A DNA stretch of 64,000 nucleotides from Saccharopolyspora endophytica (GCF_018070075.1 NZ_JAGPXE010000004.1:186001-250000), one strand, 5' to 3'. Positions 9,348 to 17,805 are shown, numbered from the stretch's first letter. The notes: generated by a model not told the origin, from the sequence alone. Numbers and translations are program-made.

Positions 9348-9361
9348 GATTGTTCACAATC
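9348..9361. promoter_or_regulatory. Palindromic operator candidate upstream of the 4,5-cleavage operon
   Basis: GATTGT-TC-ACAATC is a perfect 6-bp inverted repeat 31-44 bp upstream of the first operon gene. It contains TTGT-nn-ACAA, which matches the FadR-type GntR operator style (TTGTnnACAA). No GntR gene is adjacent, so the cognate regulator would act in trans. The other divergent gene is a histidine kinase at 9455. Confidence 0.5.
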
Positions 9362-9454
9362 TTTTCGACAAAATTACTTGCCAGATTGCGCACCACTTCT
9401 GATCAGCCGGACCGCACCGCGGCCGCCTCCTCGCGCACCGCTACCGTTCGGAAG

Positions 9455-10402
9455 ATGCGCGCTCCGGAGAAACGAGCCGTCGAGGCCGTGACCGACCACC
9501 TCGCCCGCCTCGACCTCGACCCCGACGCGCTGTCGCTCGCGCAGGTCATCGGCACCGCGCTCGGGGCGACCGGCTGCGCGCTCACCATCGCCGGCGAACG
9601 GCACCAGTGGGGGCACGGCGCGGAGCGCTGGCTCAGCCGTCCGGTCGAGCACGACGGCGAGGTGCAGGCCGTGCTGGCCGTGGCCCCCGAATCAGCCGGG
9701 CCGGTGGACTCGCTGGCGACCGTCCTCGGACCGCCGCTCACCGCGCTGCGACTGGCCGCCGAGACCGACCGGCTCCGCCGCGACGGCGACGCGGCCGCGC
9801 GCGAGCTCGTCGACGACCGGTGGCGCACGACGGTCGAGATGGAGCAGGAGCGGCGCGGCCTGGAACGCGACCTGCACGACGGGGCCCAGCACCACCTGGT
9901 CGCGCTGAAGATGTCGATGGCGCTGGTCGAGCACACCGGCGCCACCCCGGAACGGCTCGCCGAGCTGGAGTCCAAACTGGACGCCGCCGAGAAGGCGCTG
10001 ACCGACACCGCCGCGGGGATCCTGCCGATCCCGCTGTCCACCCAGGGTCTCGCGGGCGCGCTGGCGGCCGAGCTCGACGCGCACGCCGACGTCTCCCTCG
10101 ACACCGCGGGATTCCACCGCCGCTACCCGCCGCTGGTGGAGTCCACCGTGTACTTCGCGTGCCTGGAAGCGGTCAACAACGGCCACAAGCACGCGCCCGG
10201 CGCGACCATCACCGTCGTCGTCCGCGACACCGCGCGGGGACTCGAATTCGTCGTCTCCGACGACGGGCCCGGATTCGCCATCACCGACCGCAACCCCGGG
10301 CTGCCGAACCTCTCCGCGCGGATGGCCACCGTCGGCGGCACCATCGACGTCCGCTCAGCACCCGGTCAGGGCACCACGATCACGGGCGTCGTCCCGCGCT
10401 GA
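9455..10402 (+). CDS. NarL-system sensor histidine kinase (HisKA_3 / HATPase_c)
   Basis: A cytoplasmic kinase of 315 residues if ATG 9455 is the start (GGAAG just upstream); an upstream ATG at 9350 would add 35 residues. A GAF-like N-terminal region is followed by the dimerisation/phosphoacceptor motif RGLERDLHDGAQHHL, where the His is intact, then the ATPase N box (EAVNNGHKHAPG) and G1 box (SDDGPGF). No membrane segments are evident. Its 3' end overlaps the convergent kinase-like gene by 23 bp. The response regulator at 12311 is the nearest candidate partner. Confidence 0.85.
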   Translation: MRAPEKRAVEAVTDHLARLDLDPDALSLAQVIGTALGATGCALTIAGERHQWGHGAERWLSRPVEHDGEVQAVLAVAPESAGPVDSLATVLGPPLTALRLAAETDRLRRDGDAAARELVDDRWRTTVEMEQERRGLERDLHDGAQHHLVALKMSMALVEHTGATPERLAELESKLDAAEKALTDTAAGILPIPLSTQGLAGALAAELDAHADVSLDTAGFHRRYPPLVESTVYFACLEAVNNGHKHAPGATITVVVRDTARGLEFVVSDDGPGFAITDRNPGLPNLSARMATVGGTIDVRSAPGQGTTITGVVPR

Positions 10403-12206
10403 GCAGGCCCTCGGCGGTGCGCACCAGCGCCTCGCACACCGACGCGTCCCGGCCACCGGTGACGGGCCGGACGGCGTGCGCCCGCCACCGCTCCGCGGCT
10501 CGCTGCGCGGCGACGCGCACCTGCTCGTCGTTGGCCTCCGGCTCCAGGCCGAGGCGGGAGCGCGGGTCGGTGCCCTCCGCGCCGAGCAGCCGCGCGGCGT
10601 CCTCGGACACCCCGCGCAGCAGGCGCGTCTCCCCGCCCAGGAGCTCGTCGAGCAGGTCCAGTTCGGTGATCTCGTGGGCTTCGGCGGCGATCCGGTCCAC
10701 CGACCACCGCAGCGGGTGATCGGCGGGCAACCCCGGCAGCAGCGCGCGCACCGAGACGATCGCGCGCCGGGCCGCGATGACCGGCGCCCAGGTGATCAGC
10801 CTGCGCGCCAGCTCGTCCGCGCTCGCGGTCTCGCTCAGCTCCACCCGGTGCCGGTCGCTGCGCAGCGCCGCCCGGAACCCGGAGGTGGGCGGCACCCGGC
10901 ACAGCACCGCGTCGACCGATCCGCGCGGACCGTCGTCGGCCACGATCTCCTCGGCCAGCGCGCGGTCGGCGGGCACGTCGGCGAACACCACGGTCACCCC
11001 GAGCACGGATGCGCTGTCCACTTCGGACGAATCCGGTCCGCCCGCGTCGGAGACCACGGCCAGGCGCGGCGGCTGCACCAGCCGCGCGGCCACGGCGTCC
11101 CAGCCCGCCCGCGCCGGCCCTGAGCCCGCCGCTTCCTGCCCCTGCTTCACCAGGTCGGTGACCAGCTGGAACAGGGCGCTGGCCTCGCCCCGCGAGGTGA
11201 TGGTGGTCGTCGTCCGGTCCGCGAGGCGCACCGACACCACGGCGGCTCCCCCGGTCACCGAGCACTCCATGGCGCCGCCGAGGACGGCGAGTCGTTCGGC
11301 GTCCTGGTGCAGCGCGGCGCGCAGGTCGGCCGCCGAGAGCTCACCGATCGAGGTCCGCAGCCGCGCGCAGAGGGCTTCGTCGCGCCCGAACTCCACCTCG
11401 ACGGCCGGGTTCTCGCGGTTGATCCCCTCGCCCGCCAGCAGGTTCAGCACGGCCGCGACCCCGTGGTAGAAGCCGGACTCGATCTGCCAGCCGACGCGCC
11501 TGCCCAGGTCGCCGGAGAACCGGACCGGGTGCGGCAACGTCGCCGCCAGCTCCTCCAGCGCAGCCCGCGGTCCCTTGTCCGGCAGCATCGCCGGGTACAC
11601 GCCGCGCACCACGGTGCGGAAGTTGTCGAGCATGTCGTCCACGGCGGTGCCGAGCTCGGCGATCCGCGCTCTCTCGCCGCCCTCGGCGAGGTGCTCGCCG
11701 AAACCGCGCAGCCGCCGCCGGAGCTCGTCGAGGTCGCGCAGCGTCGAGGTGGTGATCGCGCGGACGAGCCGACGCCGCTCCAGATCGCGCACGTGCGCCA
11801 GCCGCTCCCGCGCGGCGGTCACCTCACCGCGCAGCGCGCGGAAGCGCTCCTCGGCGCGGGCGTGGTCCTCGCGCAGCCGATCAAGGTCGGCCGTCACCGC
11901 CAGCCAACCGGCGGTGTCGCGCAACGCCGCCTGCTCCTTGGCGCCCCAGCGCCGGGCACCGGCGACCAGCAGCACTCCCCCGCCGCGCACCGGTTCCCGG
12001 GCGGACTCCTCGACGGGTCCGGTGCGGTCCTCTGCGGGGGACGCGGCGACGACGTCGAAGTGCTCGTGCCGGTCGGCCGCGGGCACGCAGTAGGCGGCCT
12101 GCCCGCCGACGGCGTCGGCCAGCTGGTCGACCAGGGCGCCCGCCAACCGCTCCTGAGGCGCGGACGCCACCACGTCGTGCGCGCGCCGGTTCTTCCGCAT
12201 CACCAC
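10380..12206 (-). CDS. Degenerate histidine-kinase-like protein (phosphoacceptor His missing)
   Basis: A 608-residue protein with a GAF-like N-terminus, a coiled region (about 110-150) and a DHp-like helix pair. Where active HisKA_3 kinases have ERxRIARDLHDG this protein has ERRRLVRAITTS, so the Asp and phosphoacceptor His are gone. A second repeated, mostly helical half follows with no clear ATP-binding boxes. It lies 104 bp downstream of the response regulator gene on the same strand. It probably acts as a pseudokinase, scaffold or phosphatase-type modulator rather than a kinase. This role is inference. Confidence 0.6.
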   Translation of the reverse strand: MVMRKNRRAHDVVASAPQERLAGALVDQLADAVGGQAAYCVPAADRHEHFDVVAASPAEDRTGPVEESAREPVRGGGVLLVAGARRWGAKEQAALRDTAGWLAVTADLDRLREDHARAEERFRALRGEVTAARERLAHVRDLERRRLVRAITTSTLRDLDELRRRLRGFGEHLAEGGERARIAELGTAVDDMLDNFRTVVRGVYPAMLPDKGPRAALEELAATLPHPVRFSGDLGRRVGWQIESGFYHGVAAVLNLLAGEGINRENPAVEVEFGRDEALCARLRTSIGELSAADLRAALHQDAERLAVLGGAMECSVTGGAAVVSVRLADRTTTTITSRGEASALFQLVTDLVKQGQEAAGSGPARAGWDAVAARLVQPPRLAVVSDAGGPDSSEVDSASVLGVTVVFADVPADRALAEEIVADDGPRGSVDAVLCRVPPTSGFRAALRSDRHRVELSETASADELARRLITWAPVIAARRAIVSVRALLPGLPADHPLRWSVDRIAAEAHEITELDLLDELLGGETRLLRGVSEDAARLLGAEGTDPRSRLGLEPEANDEQVRVAAQRAAERWRAHAVRPVTGGRDASVCEALVRTAEGLLSAGRRP

Positions 12207-12310
12207 TGGGTCCTGTTCACGAGTGCGGCGAAGCCGCTGTTCCCGATGCGGGACTCAGCCCGCACCGCCGCGAGTTCTCGGGTTCTGCCACCGCCGAGCG
12301 AGGCGATTCC

Positions 12311-12976
12311 TCAGCCCTCGATCCGGCTGGACCTCAGGTACGCGAGGACCGCCAGGACCCTGCGGTGGTGCATGGCCTGGTCCCGCGGGAGCCCCAGCTT
12401 GGTGAAGATCGAGGCGGTGTGCTTCTCGACGACCTTGGCGGAGACGAACAGCTCCTTGGCGATCGCGTTGTTGGCGTGGCCCTCGGCCATCAGGCGCAGC
12501 ACGTCGACCTCCCGGTCCGTCAGCGACGAGATGGGGCTGTCGGCCCGCCGGGCGGGCGCCTCGACCAGGCGTTTCGCCAGCGTCGGCTCGATCACGATCT
12601 CGCCGGCGGTGATCCGGTCCAGCGTGTCGGCCAGCACCTGGACGCCCGCGACGCGCTCCTTGAGCCGGTAGCCGATGCGCTCGGCACCGATCTCCAGCAC
12701 GCGCATCAGGTAGTGCGTCTCGGCGTAGTGCGACAGCAGCAGCAGGCCCGTCTCGGGGCTGCGCGCCCGGATCTTCTCGGCGGTGGTCAGCCCCCCGTCG
12801 GGTTCCGGGGGCATCCTGATGTCGAGCACCGCCACGTCCACCTTCTCGGTGGCCACGATCCCCAGCAGCGAATCACCGTCGCCGACGCAGCCGACGACCT
12901 CGTGCCCGGCGGCCTGCAGCAGCAGGACCAGCCCCTCCCGGAACAGCGCGCCGTCCTCGGCGATGGCTACCCGCAC
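12311..12976 (-). CDS. NarL/FixJ-family response regulator
   Basis: A 221-residue regulator. The receiver domain has the acidic pair AED, phosphorylatable Asp in VAVLDIRMPPEPDG, switch Ser in LLLLSHYAE and Lys in IGYRLKERV. The C-terminal LuxR-type HTH is LTDREVDVLRLMAEGHANNAIAKELFVSAKVVEKHT (shown in pieces: LTDREVDVLRLMAEG, then NAIAKELFVSAKVVEKH). It overlaps the upstream kinase-like gene by 10 bp. A repeated 15-bp motif at 13571 and 16176 is a possible binding site. Confidence 0.92.
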   Translation of the reverse strand: MRVAIAEDGALFREGLVLLLQAAGHEVVGCVGDGDSLLGIVATEKVDVAVLDIRMPPEPDGGLTTAEKIRARSPETGLLLLSHYAETHYLMRVLEIGAERIGYRLKERVAGVQVLADTLDRITAGEIVIEPTLAKRLVEAPARRADSPISSLTDREVDVLRLMAEGHANNAIAKELFVSAKVVEKHTASIFTKLGLPRDQAMHHRRVLAVLAYLRSSRIEG

Positions 12977-13515
12977 AGCAGCACCGCCCGCAGGTTGCGC
13001 CAGGTCGACGAACCCGGCCGTTGCTCGGTTATGCGCACGCGCACGAACCTCCTGCCTCGCACTCGCACCCGCACGGTCGTACCGGGTTCAAGAGTAGCCA
13101 GGTGATCCGCGACGAGGAGACCGGTCCGCACTCGCGCCTGCGGGCCGAGCGCGTGCTCCGGCAGATCCAGCCGAATCAGCAGGTCGTAGCGCTCGGCGAG
13201 GGACAAGCACGTCGGTTCCAGGCCTTCGGCGAGCACCGGCGGGTGGATCATCCCGCCGAGCTGGCGCAGGTTCTCGATGAGCGAGATGACCGTTTCCCGC
13301 AGCGCCTCGATGCGGGAGGAGACGCGCAGGTCGGCGACCCCGGCGGAGAACAGGTCCAGTTCGACCGCCAGCGCCGACAGGCCCGCCGCGGGGCCGTCGT
13401 TGAGCGCGCGTTCCAGCTCGAACCGGTACTCGGCGGCACCGCGGCCGGGCACGCGCAGCCAGCCGGGCAGCCACCTGCCACCCCGCACGTTGTACCTGCC
13501 CGCACTCCCGACCAT
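12967..13515 (-). CDS. Truncated histidine-kinase-like protein (DHp/ATPase-lead fragment only)
   Basis: About 182 residues from ATG 13515 (GAGG nine bases upstream); GTG 13587 is an alternative with no ribosome site. The middle resembles the second DHp helix and ATPase entry of HisKA_3 kinases: SLIENLRQLGGMIHPPVLAEGL then SLAERYDLLIRLDLPE (each part under 20 residues in match). No phosphoacceptor His box and no N/G boxes are present. It overlaps the response regulator by 10 bp, so it is made with it. A regulator-sequestering or scaffold role is possible. Confidence 0.6.
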   Translation of the reverse strand: MVGSAGRYNVRGGRWLPGWLRVPGRGAAEYRFELERALNDGPAAGLSALAVELDLFSAGVADLRVSSRIEALRETVISLIENLRQLGGMIHPPVLAEGLEPTCLSLAERYDLLIRLDLPEHALGPQARVRTGLLVADHLATLEPGTTVRVRVRGRRFVRVRITEQRPGSSTWRNLRAVLLCG

Positions 13516-13570
13516 CGTCCCAGCCTCGCGCGAGCGGCTGCCCGGCAAAAGGGTGCCAGCCCGTTGCGGT

Positions 13571-13585
13571 GGTAGGGCTATCCCC
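13571..13585. promoter_or_regulatory. Repeated 15-bp palindromic motif, copy 1
   Basis: GGTAGGGCTATCCCC, an imperfect palindrome identical to 16176-16190. It lies between the response-regulator operon (minus) and the Hsp70 gene (plus), about 24 bp upstream of a TTGACG -35 candidate. This is the right place for an activator site. Confidence 0.6.
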
Positions 13586-13608
13586 ACGGTTCTCCGGCTC
13601 GCATAGGG

Positions 13609-13636
13609 TTGACGCGAGCTGAGTTGTGATTATCTT
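13609..13636 (+). promoter_or_regulatory. Candidate sigma-70-type promoter for the Hsp70-like gene
   Basis: TTGACG (13609-13614), 16-bp spacer, TATCTT (13631-13636). The gene's GTG lies 27 bp downstream with AGGGAG as ribosome site. Confidence 0.5.
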
Positions 13637-13662
13637 TTGCTGACGCGAAGGGAGCACACAAG

Positions 13663-15480
13663 GTGCGTTACGGCGTTGGCATCGACCTCGGGACTTCGTT
13701 CACGTCCGCTGCGGTCAGCGGCGAGGGTGGTACCCGCATGGTGTCGCTGTCATCCGAGGTGGTCATCCCCTCAGTTGCGCACCCGGCTCCGGACGGTGCG
13801 CTGCTGACCGGGAACTCCGCGCTGAGCGCGGTGTCCGACCCGGCTCAGGTGGCCCGCAACTTCAAGCGCAGGCTGGGCGATCCCACACCGCTCGTGCTCG
13901 GCGGCTCCGCCTACTCGCCCGCGGCGCTGATGGCCGCGCAGCTGCGCGACGTCCTCGACATCGTGACCCGGGAGATGGGCGCAGCGCCGGAATCCGTCGC
14001 GCTGACCTACCCGGCGATCTGGGGCCCGTACCGGCAGGAGCACTTCACCGAAGTTCCCCGGCTGGCGGGCGTGGAGGACTTCCGCCTGATCACCGAGCCG
14101 GAAGCGGCCGCCACCCACTACTCGACCGAGCGCAGGCTCGAAGACGGCGAGGTCGTCGCCGTCTACGACCTCGGCGGCGGCACGTTCGACACCACGATCC
14201 TGCGCATGCGCGCCGGACGCATGGAGATCCTCGGCACGCCGGAGGGGATCGAGCACCTGGGCGGCATCGACTTCGACGAGGCGCTGCTGGCCCACATCGA
14301 CCAGCGGCTCGACGGCGCGATCAGCCGGCTCGACGCGACCGAACCCCGGGCGGCGTCCGCGCTCGCCACGATCCAGGCGATGTGCGTGCGCGCCAAGGAG
14401 GAGCTCTCCACCGAGCCGGACGTGAACCTCACGATCCCGCTGCCCTCCGGCCCGCGCGGCGTGACCATCACGCGGCTGGAGTTCAACGAGATGATCCGGC
14501 CGTCGGTGCAGCTGACCACCGAGGCGCTGCACAGGACCATGACCTCGGCCGGGCTGCGCGCCGACGACCTCTCGGCGGTGCTGCTCGCGGGCGGTTCGTC
14601 CCGCGTCCCGCTGGTCGCGCAGATGCTGTCCCAGGAGTTCAACAAGCCGGTCCGGGTCACGCTGCACCCGAAGTTCACCGTGGCGCTGGGCGCGGCGCGC
14701 ACCGCGACGCAGCCGAGACCCGCCCCCGCGTCCGAGGTGACTCCGGAACCCGTTGCCTCCCAGGCCGTTCCGGAGGAGCCCGCGCGCAAGAAGAACTGGC
14801 TCGTGCCCGCCGTCGCAGCCCTGGCGGCCCTGGTCATCGGCGTGGGCGTGACCGTGTTCGCCACCACCGGAAGCGATTCCGACGCGGCCCGAGGCGCGGT
14901 CGCCGAGAAACCCGCTCCGCCTGCGGGTCCGCTGCCGGTCTACGACGGCAAGGTGCTCGAACCCTTCGCCGGCTACCTCGGCTCCGACGTCAACTGGGGC
15001 GGTTCCTACATCTTCGACGAGGGCACCGAGCAGGGCTCGGTGATCAAGGCGGTGGCCGACCCCGCCAACGAGGGCCTGCGGGTGTCCTGGATGGAGGACA
15101 AGCCCGCCCAGATGTACTTGCAGACCAACACCCCTCGCGGTCCGCTCGACCTCACGGCCTACTCCGCGAACGACGGGGCGCTGGTCTTCGACGCGATCGT
15201 GCACACCCCGCCGACCGGCGAGACCACGAAGATCGGGATGCACTGCGAGTTCCCCTGCCGCTCCGAGGTCCCGGCCAGCCACCTGTTCGCCGACCTCCCG
15301 CCGGAACACCGCACCACGGTGAAGATCCCGCTGTCGTGCTTCGTCGCCGGCGGGCTCGACCAGCGGCGGGTCAACACGCCGTTCCTGGTGTGGTCCCAGC
15401 GCCGGATGGACATCACCTTCGCCGACGTGCGCATCGAGCCCCAGGTGCCCGACGCGACTCCCTGCGACGCGCTGAGCTGA
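13663..15480 (+). CDS. Membrane-anchored Hsp70-like protein with extracellular ExoP/GH3-type carbohydrate-binding-like domain
   Basis: A 605-residue protein. Residues 1-350 are an Hsp70/actin-fold ATPase: GIDLGTSFTSAAV (phosphate 1), VYDLGGGTFDTTIL (phosphate 2), LLAGGSSRVPLV (adenosine). The Hsp70 peptide-binding domain is missing. A Pro-rich stretch leads to one transmembrane helix (about 383-403, VPAVAALAALVIGVGVTV). The outside part (about 420-605) ends in a beta-sandwich resembling the C-terminal ExoP galactose-binding-like domain of GH3 enzymes (YSANDGALVFDAIVH, PLSCFVAGG, VNTPFLVWSQ, DITFADVRI), with Cys pairs suited to disulfides. An ATP-driven inside-out envelope sensor is a plausible guess. 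Confidence 0.75.
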   Translation: MRYGVGIDLGTSFTSAAVSGEGGTRMVSLSSEVVIPSVAHPAPDGALLTGNSALSAVSDPAQVARNFKRRLGDPTPLVLGGSAYSPAALMAAQLRDVLDIVTREMGAAPESVALTYPAIWGPYRQEHFTEVPRLAGVEDFRLITEPEAAATHYSTERRLEDGEVVAVYDLGGGTFDTTILRMRAGRMEILGTPEGIEHLGGIDFDEALLAHIDQRLDGAISRLDATEPRAASALATIQAMCVRAKEELSTEPDVNLTIPLPSGPRGVTITRLEFNEMIRPSVQLTTEALHRTMTSAGLRADDLSAVLLAGGSSRVPLVAQMLSQEFNKPVRVTLHPKFTVALGAARTATQPRPAPASEVTPEPVASQAVPEEPARKKNWLVPAVAALAALVIGVGVTVFATTGSDSDAARGAVAEKPAPPAGPLPVYDGKVLEPFAGYLGSDVNWGGSYIFDEGTEQGSVIKAVADPANEGLRVSWMEDKPAQMYLQTNTPRGPLDLTAYSANDGALVFDAIVHTPPTGETTKIGMHCEFPCRSEVPASHLFADLPPEHRTTVKIPLSCFVAGGLDQRRVNTPFLVWSQRRMDITFADVRIEPQVPDATPCDALS

Positions 15481-15484
15481 GCCG

Positions 15485-16021
15485 TCACGCGGCTTCCAGG
15501 ACGCGCGGGGCGAACCGGGTGCGCAGCGACCGGATCGCGTGGTGCAGGCGGCTTTTCACCGTCCCGACCGGCACGCCGAGGGCGGTGGCGGCCGACGCGG
15601 TGGTGCGGTCGGTGACGTAGACCTCGACGACCGCGCTGCGGTGCGCCGGGGAGAGGTGGTCGAGCAGCTCGTCGACGACCATCCGGCTCTCGACCTCGTC
15701 GCTGGGCGCGGACTGCACGGCCCGGTTGGCCAGCTCCTCGCTCTCGAACGCCACCTCGGTGGGCCGCGCCTTGCGGCTGCGGTGCTGGTCGACGGCGACG
15801 TTGTGGGCGACGCGCAGCAGCCAGCCGCGCACCGAGCCGTTGCCGTTGCTGAGCCGGTCGGCGTGCCGCCAGGCCCGCAGCCAGGTCTCCTGCACGATGT
15901 CCTCGGCGAGGTAGCGGTCCCCCGTCAAGCGAGTGGCGTAGGAGAGCAGCGCGCCGCCGTGCTCGCGAATGACACCGTCCATGTCGGTGGCTACGGGCCG
16001 AATGGTGCTCGTGGTGTCCAT
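15485..16021 (-). CDS. ECF-type (group IV) RNA polymerase sigma factor
   Basis: A 178-residue sigma factor with region 2 (LTGDRYLAEDIVQETWLRAWRH, matched in parts such as DIVQETWLRAW) and region 4 (HRSAVVEVYVTDRTTASAATALGVPVGTVKSRLH, in parts such as LGVPVGTVKSRLHHA). No anti-sigma gene adjoins it. It is convergent with the Hsp70-like gene, 4 bp between stops. Copy 2 of the 15-bp motif lies about 155 bp upstream of its ATG, linking it to the same regulator (inference). Confidence 0.9.
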   Translation of the reverse strand: MDTTSTIRPVATDMDGVIREHGGALLSYATRLTGDRYLAEDIVQETWLRAWRHADRLSNGNGSVRGWLLRVAHNVAVDQHRSRKARPTEVAFESEELANRAVQSAPSDEVESRMVVDELLDHLSPAHRSAVVEVYVTDRTTASAATALGVPVGTVKSRLHHAIRSLRTRFAPRVLEAA

Positions 16022-16175
16022 TTCGCCGTTCCTCTCTCGACGGATGATCCGGGAAGCCCTACCCGGCCGTGACTAAGAGGAATGCTTTCGCGTTTCGCGG
16101 CAGGAATCGTCGGGTCTGTCCCTCCGTTCCCCGGTGCTGTCCCGCACTTTCGGGGGAGGCTGACCCACTCAAGGG

Positions 16176-16190
16176 GGTAGGGCTATCCCC
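16176..16190. promoter_or_regulatory. Repeated 15-bp palindromic motif, copy 2
   Basis: GGTAGGGCTATCCCC, identical to 13571-13585. It overlaps the 3' end of the IclR gene and lies upstream of the sigma factor gene. Flanking bases extend the palindrome (GGGGG on the left, CCCCC on the right). Confidence 0.6.
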
Positions 16191-16953
16191 CACCCGACGT
16201 CCGGTAGAGCGCCGAGAGATCCCGGGCCGCGTCGGTGACCGCGCCGATGAGATCGTCCACCCTGTCCTCGCCGAAGCGCACGGTGGGCCCCTGGACGACG
16301 ACCGAGGCGATGACGTGCCCGGTCTGGTCGTGCACCGGGGCCGCCACGGCTCGCACGCCGACGAGCCGCTCCTCGTTGTTCAACGCGTGACCCCGCGACC
16401 GGATACGGGCGAGTTCGTCGGCGAGCTCGGCGTGGGTGGTGATCGTGTTCGGGGTGTGGCGCTGGAACGGCTCGGGCATGGTGGCCGGCTCGGTGCCGAA
16501 GGCCAGCAGGGTCTTGCCCATGGCGCAGACGTGGATCGGGTTGCGGGCGCCGGGTTCCTGGTCGTAGCGCAGCGGGTGCGTCGACGGGATCTGCACCAGC
16601 ACCGCCACCTCGTCACCGATGCGCGTGCCGAGGCTGACTGCTTCGCCGGTCCGGTCGCGCAGCGCGGTCAGGACCGGGTGCATGACGGTGGTGCCCATGC
16701 GCTCCAGCGCCAGCCTGCCGAGGATCGCGGTGGTCGGGCCGAGGAAGTAGCGCTCGGTGGCCGGGTCCTGCGCGAGCATGTCGGCGGTGTGCAGGGCGCG
16801 CATGATGCGGTGCGCGGTGCTGACGGTCAGGCCGAGCTGCGTGGCCACGGCGGTGGGGGTCAGCTGCTCGGCCTTCTCGAAGCAGCGCAGCACGGCCATC
16901 GCCCGGTCCACCGACTGCGTGCCCGAGCGCCGTTCCCCGGTCAGCTCTGACAT
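16183..16953 (-). CDS. IclR-family transcriptional regulator
   Basis: A 256-residue regulator starting at ATG 16953. The winged HTH is at 10-75 (SVDRAMAVLRCFEKAEQLT, VATQLGLTVSTAHRIMRAL) and the C-terminal GAF-like effector domain carries PIHVCAMGKTLLAF, HALNNEERLVGVRAVAAPV and ASVVVQGPTVRF. Its start overlaps the cupin gene by 13 bp. IclR proteins often govern aromatic-acid pathways, so control of the 4,5-cleavage operon 7 kb away is possible but unproven. Confidence 0.9.
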   Translation of the reverse strand: MSELTGERRSGTQSVDRAMAVLRCFEKAEQLTPTAVATQLGLTVSTAHRIMRALHTADMLAQDPATERYFLGPTTAILGRLALERMGTTVMHPVLTALRDRTGEAVSLGTRIGDEVAVLVQIPSTHPLRYDQEPGARNPIHVCAMGKTLLAFGTEPATMPEPFQRHTPNTITTHAELADELARIRSRGHALNNEERLVGVRAVAAPVHDQTGHVIASVVVQGPTVRFGEDRVDDLIGAVTDAARDLSALYRTSGGG

Positions 16954-17420
16954 GCGCCGTCGCCCTCGGCGTTCGGGTCGACCTCGGCCCACAGGCTCGG
17001 CAGGTTCACCACGATGCCCTCCTGGGTGCTGCGGGCGATGACCACGACGGCCTCCTCGTCGGCGGAGGGGTTCTCCTCGCGGTGCGGGACGTAGGGCGGC
17101 ACGAAGATGTAGTCGCCCGGCTCGGTCTCGACGCGGACCTCCTCGGGCCCCTCGGCGAAGACGAACACGGGGTGCCCGGAGACGACGTAGATGGCGGTCT
17201 CGGCCTCGCCGTGGTGGTGGTCGCCGGAGTTGGTGGCCGGCCCGACGTGGGTGCGGCCCATCCACAGCTTCTCCGAGCCGACGGTCTTGCCCGAGATGGC
17301 CTCGAAGCGCCGCATCCCGGAGGTCTGGTTGGTGTCGGAGGTGAGCCCGCCGCCGCGCACGTGCTCCAGCTTCTGATGCCAGTCCGCGGTGCCGCCGGGC
17401 CGGTTCTCGTTGCCTGACAA
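16941..17420 (-). CDS. Cupin-domain protein
   Basis: A 159-residue small cupin. The first motif, GDHHHGEAETAIYVVSG, supplies two or three His and the Glu of a metal site; PGDYIFVPPYVPHREEN is the second motif with His. It is probably a metal-binding dioxygenase, isomerase or sensor domain. It is translated ahead of and overlapping the IclR gene, so both share a promoter in 17421-17515. Confidence 0.85.
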   Translation of the reverse strand: MSGNENRPGGTADWHQKLEHVRGGGLTSDTNQTSGMRRFEAISGKTVGSEKLWMGRTHVGPATNSGDHHHGEAETAIYVVSGHPVFVFAEGPEEVRVETEPGDYIFVPPYVPHREENPSADEEAVVVIARSTQEGIVVNLPSLWAEVDPNAEGDGACQS

Positions 17421-17514
17421 GGACTTCTCCTCGCTGTTCCTGCATAGTGGTCGGCCTTGATGTCCAGCCTGCCACGTTCATACCGCGTGGGACGTCAATA
17501 TTGCAATGTGGGAC

Positions 17515-17762
17515 GGCAGATCGGAGAGTGGGCGAGGCGGAACCCGCAGGACTTCGACCGCTGGTACTCGAAGTTCGCCCGCCAACCCCTGGAGGTCGCC
17601 GCCCAGATCCGACCGGAGCAGACCGCCTACCAACGGATCCCGGTCGACGACGCCTTCGCCGCGCAGCTCCAGACGACCTTCGACACCTGGACCCGAGCAG
17701 GAGCCCTCCAAGGCCGAGAGGACCTGCGCGACCACGTCGATCCCACCGTCACCGCCCCCTGA
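17515..17762 (+). pseudogene. C-terminal remnant of an ABC transporter substrate-binding protein
   Basis: The readable segment (QIGEWARRNPQDFDRWYSKF, then AYQRIPVDDAFAAQLQ and DTWTRAGALQGR, ending HVDPTV) resembles the last ~80 residues of nitrate/sulfonate/taurine-type binding proteins. The N-terminal lobes are absent, and the formal ATG at 17457 lies in the promoter region of the divergent cupin gene. It is probably a decay product. It could also be a short novel gene. Confidence 0.45.
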
Positions 17763-17805
17763 TCCCGTGCGGCGACGCGGAAGCCTGGTGACCACCGGCC
17801 GGTTT

